A stretch of DNA of 64,000 bases from an uncultured Thiothrix sp. (GTDB taxonomy: Bacteria; Pseudomonadota; Gammaproteobacteria; Poriferisulfidales; GCA-002705445), in NCBI GenBank assembly GCA_902595225.1, contig CACJPG010000001.1:253977-317976 (forward strand), in the 5' to 3' direction. Numbering within the stretch: position 1 is the first letter of the stretch; the number at the start of each line of letters is the position of its first letter. Position numbers and translations under genes: made by a program. Positions 27,002 through 35,822 of this stretch are shown piece after piece. Below the pieces are notes generated by a model. It made no database searches, had not been told where the DNA came from, and saw only the letters and a list, made by a program, of their open reading frames with translations.

Positions 27002-27877
27002 ATGAAAAATGTATTCTTCTTTACGATATATATTGTATTTCTTGCAGTATTATCATCATTAATTTTTTCCATATTGTACATGCAATTTGAAGAACAACCA
27101 ATGCTTGCTTTAAATAAAGCAATAAAATATGGAACAATTTTACTTGCAATACTTTTTATAATTCCCGCAATGAAATATAAAAAAATTTACGCAAAAGAAA
27201 AACTAGGATTTTTATGCCCCAAGAAAGTTTTTTTAAAAAATGTTTTTAAAGGTTTTTTAGTGAGTATAGTGCTTTCTTTACCACTCTTATTTTTTATGAA
27301 TTTCCTTGAAATCAGAAATTTTAATTTTATTCAAATAACTATAGACTCATATTTTTTTATATCTTTACTTATTATAATTTTTTTAAGCTTTCTTATTTCT
27401 TTTATTGAAGAATCATTCTTCAGAGGTATTCTGATACAAAAAAATAGATTTTTAATGAATAATATTTTTATTTTATTTTCTAGCTCTATTGTTTATTCAA
27501 TTTTTCATTTTTTAAAATTACCTTTAATTTTAGATGAAAATATATATTGGTATACGGGAATCTTAGAAGTACTAAATTTATTCAGTAATTTATTTACTTC
27601 GATATCATACGATGCTGCATTAACATTATTCGTTTTTGGTATACTTCTTGGTATCATAAGGCAATGTTTTAATACAGTTTCTTATGGGATAGGAATACAT
27701 GCAGGTTTTGTTTTTGTAATAAAAAATATAAGACAAAATACTTCTGTAAATTTTGATTCAAATTATAATTATCTATTAAGTCCTTATGATCACTTCACTG
27801 GTCATTTATCAACTATTTGGATTTGTATCTTAATTCTAATTTATCTATTTTTACTGTACAAAAAAAATTATAATTAA
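27002..27877 (+). CDS. CPBP (CAAX-protease/bacteriocin-processing) family intramembrane protease
   Basis: 291-residue polytopic membrane protein with about 8 hydrophobic segments. It carries the three CPBP motifs: EESFFRG with Glu136, Glu137 and Arg141; a His at 169 in SIFHFLK; and a late GIGIHAG motif. These residues form the presumed glutamate-protease site. Members of this family include prenyl-protein proteases and bacteriocin self-immunity or maturation proteins; the substrate here is unknown. The gene follows tRNA-Leu on the opposite strand and converges on the PCuAC fusion gene (11-base gap). Confidence 0.85.
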   Translation: MKNVFFFTIYIVFLAVLSSLIFSILYMQFEEQPMLALNKAIKYGTILLAILFIIPAMKYKKIYAKEKLGFLCPKKVFLKNVFKGFLVSIVLSLPLLFFMNFLEIRNFNFIQITIDSYFFISLLIIIFLSFLISFIEESFFRGILIQKNRFLMNNIFILFSSSIVYSIFHFLKLPLILDENIYWYTGILEVLNLFSNLFTSISYDAALTLFVFGILLGIIRQCFNTVSYGIGIHAGFVFVIKNIRQNTSVNFDSNYNYLLSPYDHFTGHLSTIWICILILIYLFLLYKKNYN

Positions 27878-27888
27878 AGCTGTTCTGG

Positions 27889-29319
27889 TTACATCATTGA
27901 TGAAAATCCAACATTGCATTTAAAATCTGGCTCCATTTGCGGGCCATCTACATCTTGGTAAATTGGTGTTCCGCATTGTATTCCGATTCGGGACATAGAT
28001 TTTGGCATTTTATAATTTAAACCAATGTTAGAGGATACTCTAAGATGCGAATGAAAAAATTCATTCCATGTTGGAGTCATAGTATTTCTATTCGCTGATC
28101 TGCCCTTAACGTTATCTTGATGCTCAATATCCATACCAATTGATAGGCTTAAATTACTTGATAGAGGTTTTGACATCCACCCCGATATCTCTCTTCTATC
28201 TCCGTATTTCCAGCCTTCACTATTATAATCGAATCTCTTAACAGCGTTGATTTGAAATCCGTATGACCATTCTTCTAAAATTTTTTGATAGTTATATCCA
28301 AGTATTAAGTCATACGTTCCAGAACCAATTTGCATCGGATATGGTAATGTTTTCAAAACACCGCTCATATTGTGATCTTTTTCGTTGAACTCCCCAGTAG
28401 GAATAGATATACCAACTTTTAAATTTTCTCTTGCAGAAAGCTTATACAATCCAGATATTGATAAATCACCAAATCCCCTACTAGCCGTGGTATGTAACTT
28501 TCCAGCCATCATGCCAGTTAACTTTTTCATTTCCATTTCTTTCTCAACATATGGAAGCATTGCCATTAAAGTAAATTTATTATCTATCGCGTACATAGCA
28601 CTAAACATATGCATATCCATGGTCATATCGATTGGGGTCATTGAAAAACCAAGGCCTTGAATGAAACTTTCTGATACTGAGCTTGTACTATCTCTGCAAC
28701 AATCCATATCCATAGTTCCAAACTTATAGGTTAGCATTAGTTTTTTTGACATCATGCTTTTTCCACCTTTGACGCCAACTGGAAAAACAAAATCTGGGCG
28801 CTTCATATTCTTCATCATGCTACCCATTTTCATATCACCCATATCCATGTCACTACATTGACTATCATTACCCATGTCCATCTTTGACATTTTCATTTGA
28901 TCCATTTTTTTTACGACAAATTGCGCATCCATGCTTTCTCCATTTGCAAATGACAGTGTTATTTCTATACTTTGATTTTCTGAAATTTTGTCAATAGGCT
29001 GCATTAACATTAAGTGATATCCCATTGGTTTAAATTCTAATTTGCTATTTGGGGGAATTGAAACTGAGTTCATTTTTATCATTTTCATCACATCTCCATC
29101 TTTCAAAGATTGATGAATTTCAATATGTTTAAAAAAATTACTTTTTGCTCCAACTAAAACTATCTCTTTATTATCTTTGTTAGCGAAAATGAAATATCCT
29201 GCTGTCATTTTTGCGCTAGCAGGCATTAATCTAATTGTTGCATTATCAATATCTATGCTTGATGCAAGTAAATTTGTTGACAAAAAAAACAATGTCACAA
29301 ATTTTATGAAAAATCTCAT
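27889..29319 (-). CDS. PCuAC copper-chaperone domain fused to an outer-membrane-type barrel
   Basis: 476 residues. Residues 1-20 are a signal peptide (MRFFIKFVTLFFLSTNLLAS). Residues about 22-137 form a PCuAC domain with candidate Cu(I) ligands His65, His69, Met78, Met80, Met83, His102 and Met104/Met106. Residues 139-172 are a Met-rich linker with 12 methionines. Residues about 180-476 look like an outer-membrane barrel of the phenol-degradation/transporter type, with alternating polar and aromatic strands (LTYKFGTMDMDCC, GFGDLSISGLYKL, IGSGTYDLILGY, WSYGFQINAV). Separately, each part is known near copper genes; the single-chain fusion is unusual. The ATG at 29319 has an AAGGGGATT ribosome site. 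Confidence 0.8.
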   Translation of the reverse strand: MRFFIKFVTLFFLSTNLLASSIDIDNATIRLMPASAKMTAGYFIFANKDNKEIVLVGAKSNFFKHIEIHQSLKDGDVMKMIKMNSVSIPPNSKLEFKPMGYHLMLMQPIDKISENQSIEITLSFANGESMDAQFVVKKMDQMKMSKMDMGNDSQCSDMDMGDMKMGSMMKNMKRPDFVFPVGVKGGKSMMSKKLMLTYKFGTMDMDCCRDSTSSVSESFIQGLGFSMTPIDMTMDMHMFSAMYAIDNKFTLMAMLPYVEKEMEMKKLTGMMAGKLHTTASRGFGDLSISGLYKLSARENLKVGISIPTGEFNEKDHNMSGVLKTLPYPMQIGSGTYDLILGYNYQKILEEWSYGFQINAVKRFDYNSEGWKYGDRREISGWMSKPLSSNLSLSIGMDIEHQDNVKGRSANRNTMTPTWNEFFHSHLRVSSNIGLNYKMPKSMSRIGIQCGTPIYQDVDGPQMEPDFKCNVGFSSMM

Positions 29320-29515
29320 TTTTAATCCCCTTGTTTTTAGTTTTTTAAAATTCTATGGAAAGTAACACAGTCCACACATATATACTATACGAAAAACTGT
29401 AATATAATGGTTATCACGTAAATAATATACCCATTTCCCAAGATAAAAAATTGAATTTATTATCAAATTTTGAGTGTATTATTGCTTAATAACAATATTT
29501 TAATTGATCTTTGTG

Positions 29516-29521
29516 TATAAT
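29516..29521 (+). promoter_or_regulatory. Possible -10 box of the winged-helix gene
   Basis: A perfect TATAAT lies 41 bases before the TTG start at 29563 in the 243-base gap between divergent genes. The -35 region is poor. The rest of the gap (29320-29562) shows no ORF, tRNA or strong repeat. Confidence 0.4.
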
Positions 29522-29562
29522 ACCTAAATTAAGAGATATCAGCTAAAAATATGGAGTGATAT

Positions 29563-29955
29563 TTGGTCACAAAAACTGAGTCAATTTTAGATTTATATAA
29601 AGAAAAGCCAAAAGGGCTTTTTGACTTTTTGTCTGAGGTATTTTCATCTTCAGGTGCAACTTCATTTATTTATAACTCAAAAGCACATTTTATTATTTCC
29701 TTGTATATAAAGGAACAATCTGGGTATGCCCACTTTGAATTAATTTGTAGTGATATTCCAAAAAATGTTGCAAGTCGTGGGACAATTCAATCTATCCTAG
29801 ATATGGGCGTTAAATTGGGTATTTATAATAAACTTGCATACCCAAATGATAAGAGAGTGAAATTATATAACTTATCTAAAACCGCATCTTCTGAAATAGA
29901 TAGATTTTTTAAAATTTTCTTAGACTTATCAAAAACTTCCAATAAAAAAATATAA
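29563..29955 (+). CDS. MarR-like winged-helix protein (130 aa)
   Basis: The product has a helix-turn-helix/wing pattern: HFELICSDIPKNVASRGTIQ looks like helices alpha2-alpha3, then SILDMGVKLGIYNKLAYPNDKRVKLYNLSK like the wing and following strand, as in MarR proteins. The N-terminal 45 residues and the last 25 would be dimerisation helices. The start is TTG at 29563, supported by GGAG (29553-29556) and the absence of any in-frame ATG upstream before a stop. It is divergent from the PCuAC-barrel gene, so it might regulate it; this is inference. No copper-binding motif is evident in it. Confidence 0.7.
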   Translation: MVTKTESILDLYKEKPKGLFDFLSEVFSSSGATSFIYNSKAHFIISLYIKEQSGYAHFELICSDIPKNVASRGTIQSILDMGVKLGIYNKLAYPNDKRVKLYNLSKTASSEIDRFFKIFLDLSKTSNKKI

Positions 29956-29959
29956 ATTA

Positions 29960-30355
29960 TCAATTCAAAATAAGTATCAAAATAATTGACGATATAATTA
30001 TCACAAAGTTAAAAACTACAGATAATAAATGCAAAAATTTAAATCTTCTTTGATTATTTATATCTCTTGATTTATTTATTTGGGGCATTAGTACATAATT
30101 GCTTAATATGAATAATAATAAAATTAAAACTGATAAATATAGAACGTTGCCCGTTTTCCCCAAATAAATCATTAAGATTGTTAAAATTAAATACTGAATA
30201 CCATTGTACATATAGTAAGTAGGGAATACTGAGCGAACAAATTTTCCCGCTTCTTCATTTGGTAAAACTGTAAATATTTTTGGGGCAATTGCTATTGAAA
30301 AAAATAACATTGATCCTAAAACAAGTGGTGGTATTACTTTTATAATTAATTCCAT
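29960..30355 (-). CDS. DUF4149-like membrane protein
   Basis: 131-residue protein with four hydrophobic helices (about 4-26, 45-65, 68-88 and 106-129). The N-terminal block VIPPLVLGSMLFFSIAIAP, then VFPTYYMYNG, matches my memory of the DUF4149 family (TMEM205-like) of unknown function. It converges on the winged-helix gene (4-base gap) and is followed upstream by the tRNA-His gene on the same strand. Confidence 0.72.
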   Translation of the reverse strand: MELIIKVIPPLVLGSMLFFSIAIAPKIFTVLPNEEAGKFVRSVFPTYYMYNGIQYLILTILMIYLGKTGNVLYLSVLILLLFILSNYVLMPQINKSRDINNQRRFKFLHLLSVVFNFVIIISSIILILILN

Positions 30356-30413
30356 TTTTTACTCCAATAAATTTTTTAAAACATGGCTAAAATTAACAAA
30401 ATTTGACCAAAAC

Positions 30414-30490
30414 TGGGGCGAGAGACGGGGATCGAACCCGCGACAACCGGTACCACAAACCAGTGCTCTACCAACTGAGCTACTCTCGCC
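30414..30490 (-). tRNA. tRNA-His (GTG)
   Basis: Minus-strand cloverleaf with anticodon stem CTGGT/ACCGG and loop TTGTGGT (GTG). The extra G at position -1 (30490) pairs with discriminator C73, the identity pair of tRNA-His, and CCA is encoded. It is the downstream member of a three-tRNA cluster. Confidence 0.96.
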
Positions 30491-30500
30491 ATAAAAAGTA

Positions 30501-30577
30501 TGGCACGCCTGGTAGGACTCGAACCTACTACCCTCGGATTAGAAATCCGATGCTCTATCCAAATGAGCTACAGGCGC
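30501..30577 (-). tRNA. tRNA-Arg (TCT)
   Basis: Minus-strand cloverleaf with acceptor GCGCCTG/CAGGCGT (ending in a G-T pair), anticodon stem TCGGA/TCCGA, loop TTTCTAA (TCT), T-loop GGTTCGAGTCC and encoded CCA. It is in the middle of the His-Arg-Pro cluster, 10 bases from tRNA-His. Confidence 0.95.
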
Positions 30578-30584
30578 ATCAACG

Positions 30585-30661
30585 TGGTCGGGGTAGAGGG
30601 ATTTGAACCCCCGACATCCTGCTCCCAAAGCAGGCGCGCTACCAGACTGCGCTATACCCCG
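30585..30661 (-). tRNA. tRNA-Pro (TGG)
   Basis: Minus-strand cloverleaf starting CGGGGTATAGCGCAGTCTGG, anticodon stem CCTGC/GCAGG with loop TTTGGGA (TGG), T-loop GGTTCAAATCC, discriminator A and encoded CCA. It is the first gene of the cluster, 7 bases before tRNA-Arg. Confidence 0.96.
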
Positions 30662-30794
30662 AAATATGTTTTAATTATACGAAAAAAAAGGATAACATTG
30701 TTAAATATATCGATTAATTAATATGATATTTCAATTAATGAGTGGTATTCTAATCAAAAAATATGTACTTACAACACTATTTAGCTATTAAAAC

Positions 30795-31379
30795 ATGAAA
30801 AATTTTATAAATTCATTGGTACTAGTCTGTACTTTTATATTTAATTATGGAGCAAGCGCTGAAATGACAAATAATACGAGTATTAAAATGATAACAAATG
30901 TTGGCGATATTCAAATTGAGTTATTTAACGATAAATCACCTATCACGGCAGGGAATTTTATCAAATATATTGAAGCTGGTTATTTTTCTGGGACTATTTT
31001 TCATCGTGTAATAAAAGACTTCATGATACAAGGCGGAGGTTTTGATGAAAGCATGAATCAAAAGAATACCCTTGAACCTATTCAAAATGAAGCAAATAAC
31101 GGATTAAGTAACAAAAGAGGTACTATTGCTATGGCGAGGACAAATGACCCACATTCTGCCAGTGCGCAATTTTTTATAAATTTGAAAGATAATACTTTTT
31201 TAGATTTCTCAAGCGAAACAGTTCAAGGATGGGGCTATTGCGTTTTTGGTCAAGTGATTGAAGGTATGAATGTTGTTGATAAAATAGCTGAATCAAAAAC
31301 CTCGAGCTATGGGCCACACCAAGATGTCCCTACTGAGCAAATAATTATTGACCAAATAGTTATTGAAAAAGATGAGTAA
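30795..31379 (+). CDS. Periplasmic cyclophilin-type peptidyl-prolyl isomerase
   Basis: 194-residue PPIase with an N-terminal signal peptide ([22 protein letters not shown], likely cut after ASA). The cyclophilin domain shows the family blocks [20 protein letters not shown] (catalytic Arg in FHRV), [20 protein letters not shown] and [16 protein letters not shown]. It is closest to PpiA/PpiB; the signal peptide makes a periplasmic role likely. The 3' end overlaps the lpxH start by 8 bases. Confidence 0.93.
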   Translation: MKNFINSLVLVCTFIFNYGASAEMTNNTSIKMITNVGDIQIELFNDKSPITAGNFIKYIEAGYFSGTIFHRVIKDFMIQGGGFDESMNQKNTLEPIQNEANNGLSNKRGTIAMARTNDPHSASAQFFINLKDNTFLDFSSETVQGWGYCVFGQVIEGMNVVDKIAESKTSSYGPHQDVPTEQIIIDQIVIEKDE

Positions 31380-32091
31380 TATTTATTTTATTTCAGATAT
31401 ACATTTAGACATAAACAATTCTGAAGTTACCAAGAGATTTCTTGATTTTATAGATAAAAAAAAATCTGATATGAAAGAACTTTATATTCTTGGAGATCTT
31501 TTTGAATTTTGGATTGATGATAAATACGACATTGAGCAAAATAATATAATAATAGATACATTACATGATATTACAAAAAAAGGTACAAAAGTTTTTTTAA
31601 TACATGGAAATAGAGACTTTTTAATCGGTAAAAAATTTACAAAGACTACTAATATAGAAATACTCCCTGAAAACTATATTTTATATTTAGATGATAAAAA
31701 GGTTCTAGTTACACACGGTGACTTATTATGTACTGATGATATTGATTATCAAAAATTTAGAAAATTTATAAGAAACAAAATTACATTAAAAATTTTTAAT
31801 TTATTAAATAATAAAATTAAAACTAAAATAGCATCATTTCTTAGAGGTAAGAGCAAAAAGCTTACTTCCCAGAAGCCTGATGACATTATGGATGTCAATA
31901 ACAATACCGTTAATGAGTTTTTTGACAAATTTGATACAAATATCATAATTCATGGACATACTCATAGAAAAAACATTCATAACACAAAATACATGGGGAA
32001 AAACTTTTTTAGATATGTTTTAGGCGACTGGCATAACTCCCCAAGTTATATTGTTTATAAAAATAATAAAATTGAGCTTCTAGACATATAA
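31372..32091 (+). CDS. lpxH: UDP-2,3-diacylglucosamine hydrolase LpxH
   Basis: Cleaves UDP-2,3-diacylglucosamine to lipid X in lipid A synthesis, on the cytoplasmic face of the inner membrane. The 239-residue product has all calcineurin-type metal motifs: [31 protein letters not shown] and HGHTHRKN. I start at ATG 31372, which overlaps the end of the preceding cyclophilin gene, instead of the in-frame codon at 31363. The ppiB-lpxH pair is a conserved gammaproteobacterial arrangement. Confidence 0.95.
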   Translation: MSNIYFISDIHLDINNSEVTKRFLDFIDKKKSDMKELYILGDLFEFWIDDKYDIEQNNIIIDTLHDITKKGTKVFLIHGNRDFLIGKKFTKTTNIEILPENYILYLDDKKVLVTHGDLLCTDDIDYQKFRKFIRNKITLKIFNLLNNKIKTKIASFLRGKSKKLTSQKPDDIMDVNNNTVNEFFDKFDTNIIIHGHTHRKNIHNTKYMGKNFFRYVLGDWHNSPSYIVYKNNKIELLDI

Positions 32092-32095
32092 AATA

Positions 32096-33316
32096 CTAAC
32101 TTTTTAATGCCAATATTATATCCATGACATTTGTTCCTGTTGGCCCAGTTGTAAGGAGTGAATCTGTTTTCTCTAGATAATTTCCTGCATCAGCATTATT
32201 TAAAAAATCGCGAGACTCTAGATTGCTTTTTTTACCAACACCTACTGTTTTTCCATCAACAATTCCTCCAGCGTCGTTTGTTGGCCCATCAGTACCATCT
32301 GTCCCAGCCGAAAGAAACATTATATTATTCTGATTATTAATTTTTTCTGCCATGAAGAGAGCTAATTGTTGATTTCTTCCTCCTCTACCAGGGGATTTTG
32401 GAAGTTGCACAGAGCTCTCGCCCCCCCAGATATGAAGGCCGGCTGGACAGTCTTTCAAATATTCAGAAAAATAATTTGCTAATTTTTTTACGTCGCCTTC
32501 TATAAATTTTTCGTTTAGAAAAGCTCTATAACCAAGTTTTTCTCCGTATGATTTACATGCAAGCTTAGCGTCATCAAGTTTCGCGATAATATTAGTTTGG
32601 ATGTTTAAAAAGTTATCTTTATCAGGACATTGAATAGGTTTTACTTTATTCAATTTTTCAATAATATCTTTTTCATATTTATCATAATTTATTTTAGAGT
32701 CATCATATGATAATGGTCCAGATGCAATGACTTTTGGGTCATCATAAGGTACGTCAGAAATCGTTAAAACCGTTGTCTTTCTACCATTAATATAATTTGC
32801 TAACTTTCCACCTTTAATTTTTGAAAAGTATTTTCTAACCGAATTAATATCATTAATATTATAACCTCTTGATAACAAGGCACTTGTAAGCTCGATTAGC
32901 TCGATAATACTAAAATTATCTACTAAATTTTCTACTAAACTTGAACCACCTCCAGATAAAAGAAATAAAAACTCTGCATTATTATCTTTTTTTTCTATGT
33001 ATTTAATTAACTCATTTCCACAGTCAATACTTTTTTGTGATGGACTTGGATGATCAGACTCAAAGCATTGTATATTTTTGTAGTTTTTAATTTCTTGATC
33101 GAGATGGTCTATTTTTGTAATTATAATACCAGAGCTAATATGTATATTTTTATTTTCTAAAGCAGCTTTTGCCATAGAGCTGCCAGCTTTGCCAATTGAT
33201 ATTAAATTAAGATCGCCTGGTATTGGGTTTTTATTTAAGTAGTCATTTACAGCATTATATCCAAGAACTCGATCTACTCCAGCCATAAAAATATCTTTTA
33301 AATCTTTTTTTTTCAT
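32096..33316 (-). CDS. Glycerate 2-kinase (MOFRL/GckA-TtuD type)
   Basis: Phosphorylates glycerate to 2-phosphoglycerate in the cytoplasm. The 406-residue protein has the N-terminal DUF4147 part (LISIGKAGSSMAKAAL, LFLLSGGGSSLVE, ISDVPYDDPKVIASGP) and the C-terminal MOFRL domain (SPGRGGRNQQLALFMAEKIN, SAGTDGTDGPTNDAGGIVDG). It is the last gene of the long biosynthetic run, 12 bases after the L,D-transpeptidase. Possible roles are glyoxylate, tartrate or glycerate use; no pathway partners are adjacent. Confidence 0.92.
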   Translation of the reverse strand: MKKKDLKDIFMAGVDRVLGYNAVNDYLNKNPIPGDLNLISIGKAGSSMAKAALENKNIHISSGIIITKIDHLDQEIKNYKNIQCFESDHPSPSQKSIDCGNELIKYIEKKDNNAEFLFLLSGGGSSLVENLVDNFSIIELIELTSALLSRGYNINDINSVRKYFSKIKGGKLANYINGRKTTVLTISDVPYDDPKVIASGPLSYDDSKINYDKYEKDIIEKLNKVKPIQCPDKDNFLNIQTNIIAKLDDAKLACKSYGEKLGYRAFLNEKFIEGDVKKLANYFSEYLKDCPAGLHIWGGESSVQLPKSPGRGGRNQQLALFMAEKINNQNNIMFLSAGTDGTDGPTNDAGGIVDGKTVGVGKKSNLESRDFLNNADAGNYLEKTDSLLTTGPTGTNVMDIILALKS

Positions 33317-33328
33317 TTATTCTTTTTT

Positions 33329-33862
33329 TTAGTTAAATATATATACAAATGTATTTAATAAATCTTTTTTACATAAATTTACAATATCATTATTGCTCAT
33401 ACGTATACATCCATGAGATGCTTTTTCTCCTATTAATCCTTCTTCATTTGTACCGTGTATATAAATATACCTAGTATAACTATCTACGTTTCCACCTTTA
33501 TTCTTACCTTTGTCTAGACCATCTAACCAAAGTATCCTTGAAGAAATTATATCCTCATTTGAGTTTTCCTGGCTAGACACTATCTCAACTTTTTGGCTTG
33601 TAGGAACCCTATTTTTAAAAATAGTATTGACTGGAACATCACTACCAATAAATTCTTTTATATAATGTGCTCCCAATGGTGTTTTATTACTGCCTTCTTC
33701 ACACCCCTCCCCAAATTTTGACGAGGATATTTTATATTTTTCAATTAGTTCGTAGTTTTTATACAAACGCAGAGTTTGCGATTTTAACTCAATTTCAATA
33801 ATGTATTTTTTACTTAAAAAATCATTGGGATATTTTAAAAATATAGATTTGATGTCTCTCAT
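33329..33862 (-). CDS. L,D-transpeptidase (YkuD) domain protein without signal peptide
   Basis: 177-residue protein with the YkuD catalytic motif: IHGTNEEGLIGEKASHGCIRMSN (shown in part, catalytic Cys in SHGCIRM) and an N-terminal half with KTPLGAHYIKEF. YkuD enzymes crosslink or anchor peptidoglycan. The N-terminus (MRDIKSIFLKYPNDFLSKKY) has no hydrophobic export signal, so export is unexplained, although short signal-less YkuD proteins do occur in gammaproteobacteria. It lies downstream of purF in the same direction. Confidence 0.85.
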   Translation of the reverse strand: MRDIKSIFLKYPNDFLSKKYIIEIELKSQTLRLYKNYELIEKYKISSSKFGEGCEEGSNKTPLGAHYIKEFIGSDVPVNTIFKNRVPTSQKVEIVSSQENSNEDIISSRILWLDGLDKGKNKGGNVDSYTRYIYIHGTNEEGLIGEKASHGCIRMSNNDIVNLCKKDLLNTFVYIFN

Positions 33863-33891
33863 TACGATATTTCAAGATTCTTAAGATTTAC

Positions 33892-35343
33892 CTAAGTAGA
33901 CTGTCTTCTTTTTTCAAGATCTTGGAAGTACTTATCATTAACATTTGTCAAATACTTTCCAGTAAAGACAGAAGTTTCAAATTTCTTAATTTTTTGATTA
34001 CCTGCTTGTACTGCATAAACTAAATCTTCTAAATCTTGGTAAATTAGCTTATCTGCTCCAATTTCATTGCAAACTTCATCAACATTTTTATCATGAGCGA
34101 TGAGATCACCTTTACTTGGCATATCAATACCGTATATATTTTGAAATCTTATTGGTGGTGAAGCTGATGCAAAATATACTTTTTTCGCTCCTGAATCTCG
34201 AGCCATTTGTACAATTTCTTTGGAAGTTGTTCCCCTTACAATTGAGTCATCCACGAGTAATATATTTTTATTTTTAAATTCTGATGTTAACGGATTAAGC
34301 TTATATCTTACAGATTTTTTTCTAACAGCTTGTCCTTGCATTATAAAAGTTCTTCCAATATATCTATTTTTAATTAAACCTTCTCTATAATTTTTATTTA
34401 ACCTAATTGCCATTTCTAAAGCCGCGGTTCTGCTTGTATCTGGAATTGGAATAATTACATCGATGTCGTTGTCTGCCCACTCTCTTAATATTTTATTAGC
34501 TAACTGTTTTCCCATTCTCATCCTAGCTTCCTGAACATTAATGCCATCTATTATTGAATCGGGTCTTGAAAAATAAACATACTCAAAAATACATGGGGAA
34601 AGCTCAAGTTCTTTTGAATAAATTGATTTATGAATTTTACCCTTCATGTCTATAAATATTGACTCACCAGGAGCAAGATCCCTTAAAGTTTCATATCCTA
34701 GAAGATCTAGGGCAACACTTTCTGAAGAAACAATATAACTATAGCCAGATGAATTCTTTTTTCTTCCTAAAATTAGTGGTCGTATTCCATGAATATCACG
34801 AAATGCAACTAATCCATATCCAGCGATAATCGCAACAACTGCATATGCGCCAGAACATCTATCATGCACACCATTAATAGCATTAAATAAATCACTAACC
34901 TTAAATGTTGGTGATTCAGCGCCTAATAACTCATGAGCAAAAATGTTTAACAAAACTTCTGTATCAGACTGTGTATGAATGTGTCTTTTATCATTTATTA
35001 GAAGCTCATCTCTCAAAATTTCAGAATTATCTAGATTTCCATTGTGAGCAAGAGCTATCCCATAAGGTGAATTTACATAAAATGGTTGTGCTTCGTCAGT
35101 GCCATTACTACCAGCTGTTGGATACCTAACATGACCAATACCCATATTTCCCTGTAATTCCATCATGTCATCTACATTGAATATATCGTTAACTAATCCT
35201 TTTGCTTTTTTTTGATGGAGATTATTATCAAGACATGTAGCTATACCAGCAGAATCCTGCCCTCTATGTTGAAGGACTGTTAATCCATCGAATAAACTCT
35301 GGTTAACAGAGTTATCATCAAATATACCAATGATTCCACACAT
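33892..35343 (-). CDS. purF: Amidophosphoribosyltransferase PurF
   Basis: First committed enzyme of purine synthesis: PRPP plus glutamine to phosphoribosylamine. I start at ATG 35343 because this puts Cys at residue 2 (MCGIIGIFDDN), the N-terminal nucleophile exposed by Met removal; an open frame continues upstream to 35358. The 483-residue product has the glutaminase domain (LQHRGQDSAGIA, GIGHVRYPTAGS) and the PRPP-binding loop ILLVDDSIVRGTTSKEIV. Its start lies inside the end of cvpA (26-base overlap). Confidence 0.97.
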   Translation of the reverse strand: MCGIIGIFDDNSVNQSLFDGLTVLQHRGQDSAGIATCLDNNLHQKKAKGLVNDIFNVDDMMELQGNMGIGHVRYPTAGSNGTDEAQPFYVNSPYGIALAHNGNLDNSEILRDELLINDKRHIHTQSDTEVLLNIFAHELLGAESPTFKVSDLFNAINGVHDRCSGAYAVVAIIAGYGLVAFRDIHGIRPLILGRKKNSSGYSYIVSSESVALDLLGYETLRDLAPGESIFIDMKGKIHKSIYSKELELSPCIFEYVYFSRPDSIIDGINVQEARMRMGKQLANKILREWADNDIDVIIPIPDTSRTAALEMAIRLNKNYREGLIKNRYIGRTFIMQGQAVRKKSVRYKLNPLTSEFKNKNILLVDDSIVRGTTSKEIVQMARDSGAKKVYFASASPPIRFQNIYGIDMPSKGDLIAHDKNVDEVCNEIGADKLIYQDLEDLVYAVQAGNQKIKKFETSVFTGKYLTNVNDKYFQDLEKRRQST

Positions 35344-35809
35344 TCTGCAATTGTACACTAAATTTTAAAAAATAATCCAAAAACGATGAACTTTTATCAA
35401 AATTTTCTAAGACATATAATATTTCATAGTAATCAAGAAAAGATATCAAAGCTGAAATTAAAATAAAACCTTTGAAAAAAGAAAAAATAATACCCAAAAA
35501 TTTATCAAAAAATTTATTTTCAAAATTCAAGAATGGGTAAAGAAGAATTTTTCCCAAAAAGTAAAAGAAAATTGAAGAAATAATAAATATTGAAATAGAA
35601 CCCACAATAGTGAAGACAAATACTGGTATATCCAGATCGAAAAATTTAAGTTTTTTTGTTATATATAATCCAAAATCATTTGCATATAAGAAACTTAAAA
35701 AAAGAATCGATATTGTATTAAGGGTAGAGATTATCTCTTTTTTTAAGCCTCTCAAGAAACCAGATATAATAAAAATAAATAATACAATTAGTATAAAGAT
35801 ATCTAACAA
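35318..35809 (-). CDS. cvpA: CvpA family membrane protein
   Basis: 163-residue inner-membrane protein with four hydrophobic segments, starting MLDIFILIVLFIFIISGFLR and including the typical RGLKKEIIS turn after the first helix. CvpA was named for colicin V production, but its broad conservation next to purF suggests an envelope role. The start is TTG at 35809 with TTAGGA upstream at the right spacing. It overlaps purF by 26 bases and follows the SPOR gene by 13. Confidence 0.9.
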   Translation of the reverse strand: MLDIFILIVLFIFIISGFLRGLKKEIISTLNTISILFLSFLYANDFGLYITKKLKFFDLDIPVFVFTIVGSISIFIISSIFFYFLGKILLYPFLNFENKFFDKFLGIIFSFFKGFILISALISFLDYYEILYVLENFDKSSSFLDYFLKFSVQLQNVWNHWYI

Positions 35810-35822
35810 AATAATTCCTAAA

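Noticed and set aside
30414-30661. tRNA cluster as an integration hotspot
   Set aside because: No partial tRNA repeats or foreign genes flank the His-Arg-Pro cluster; neighbours are ordinary.
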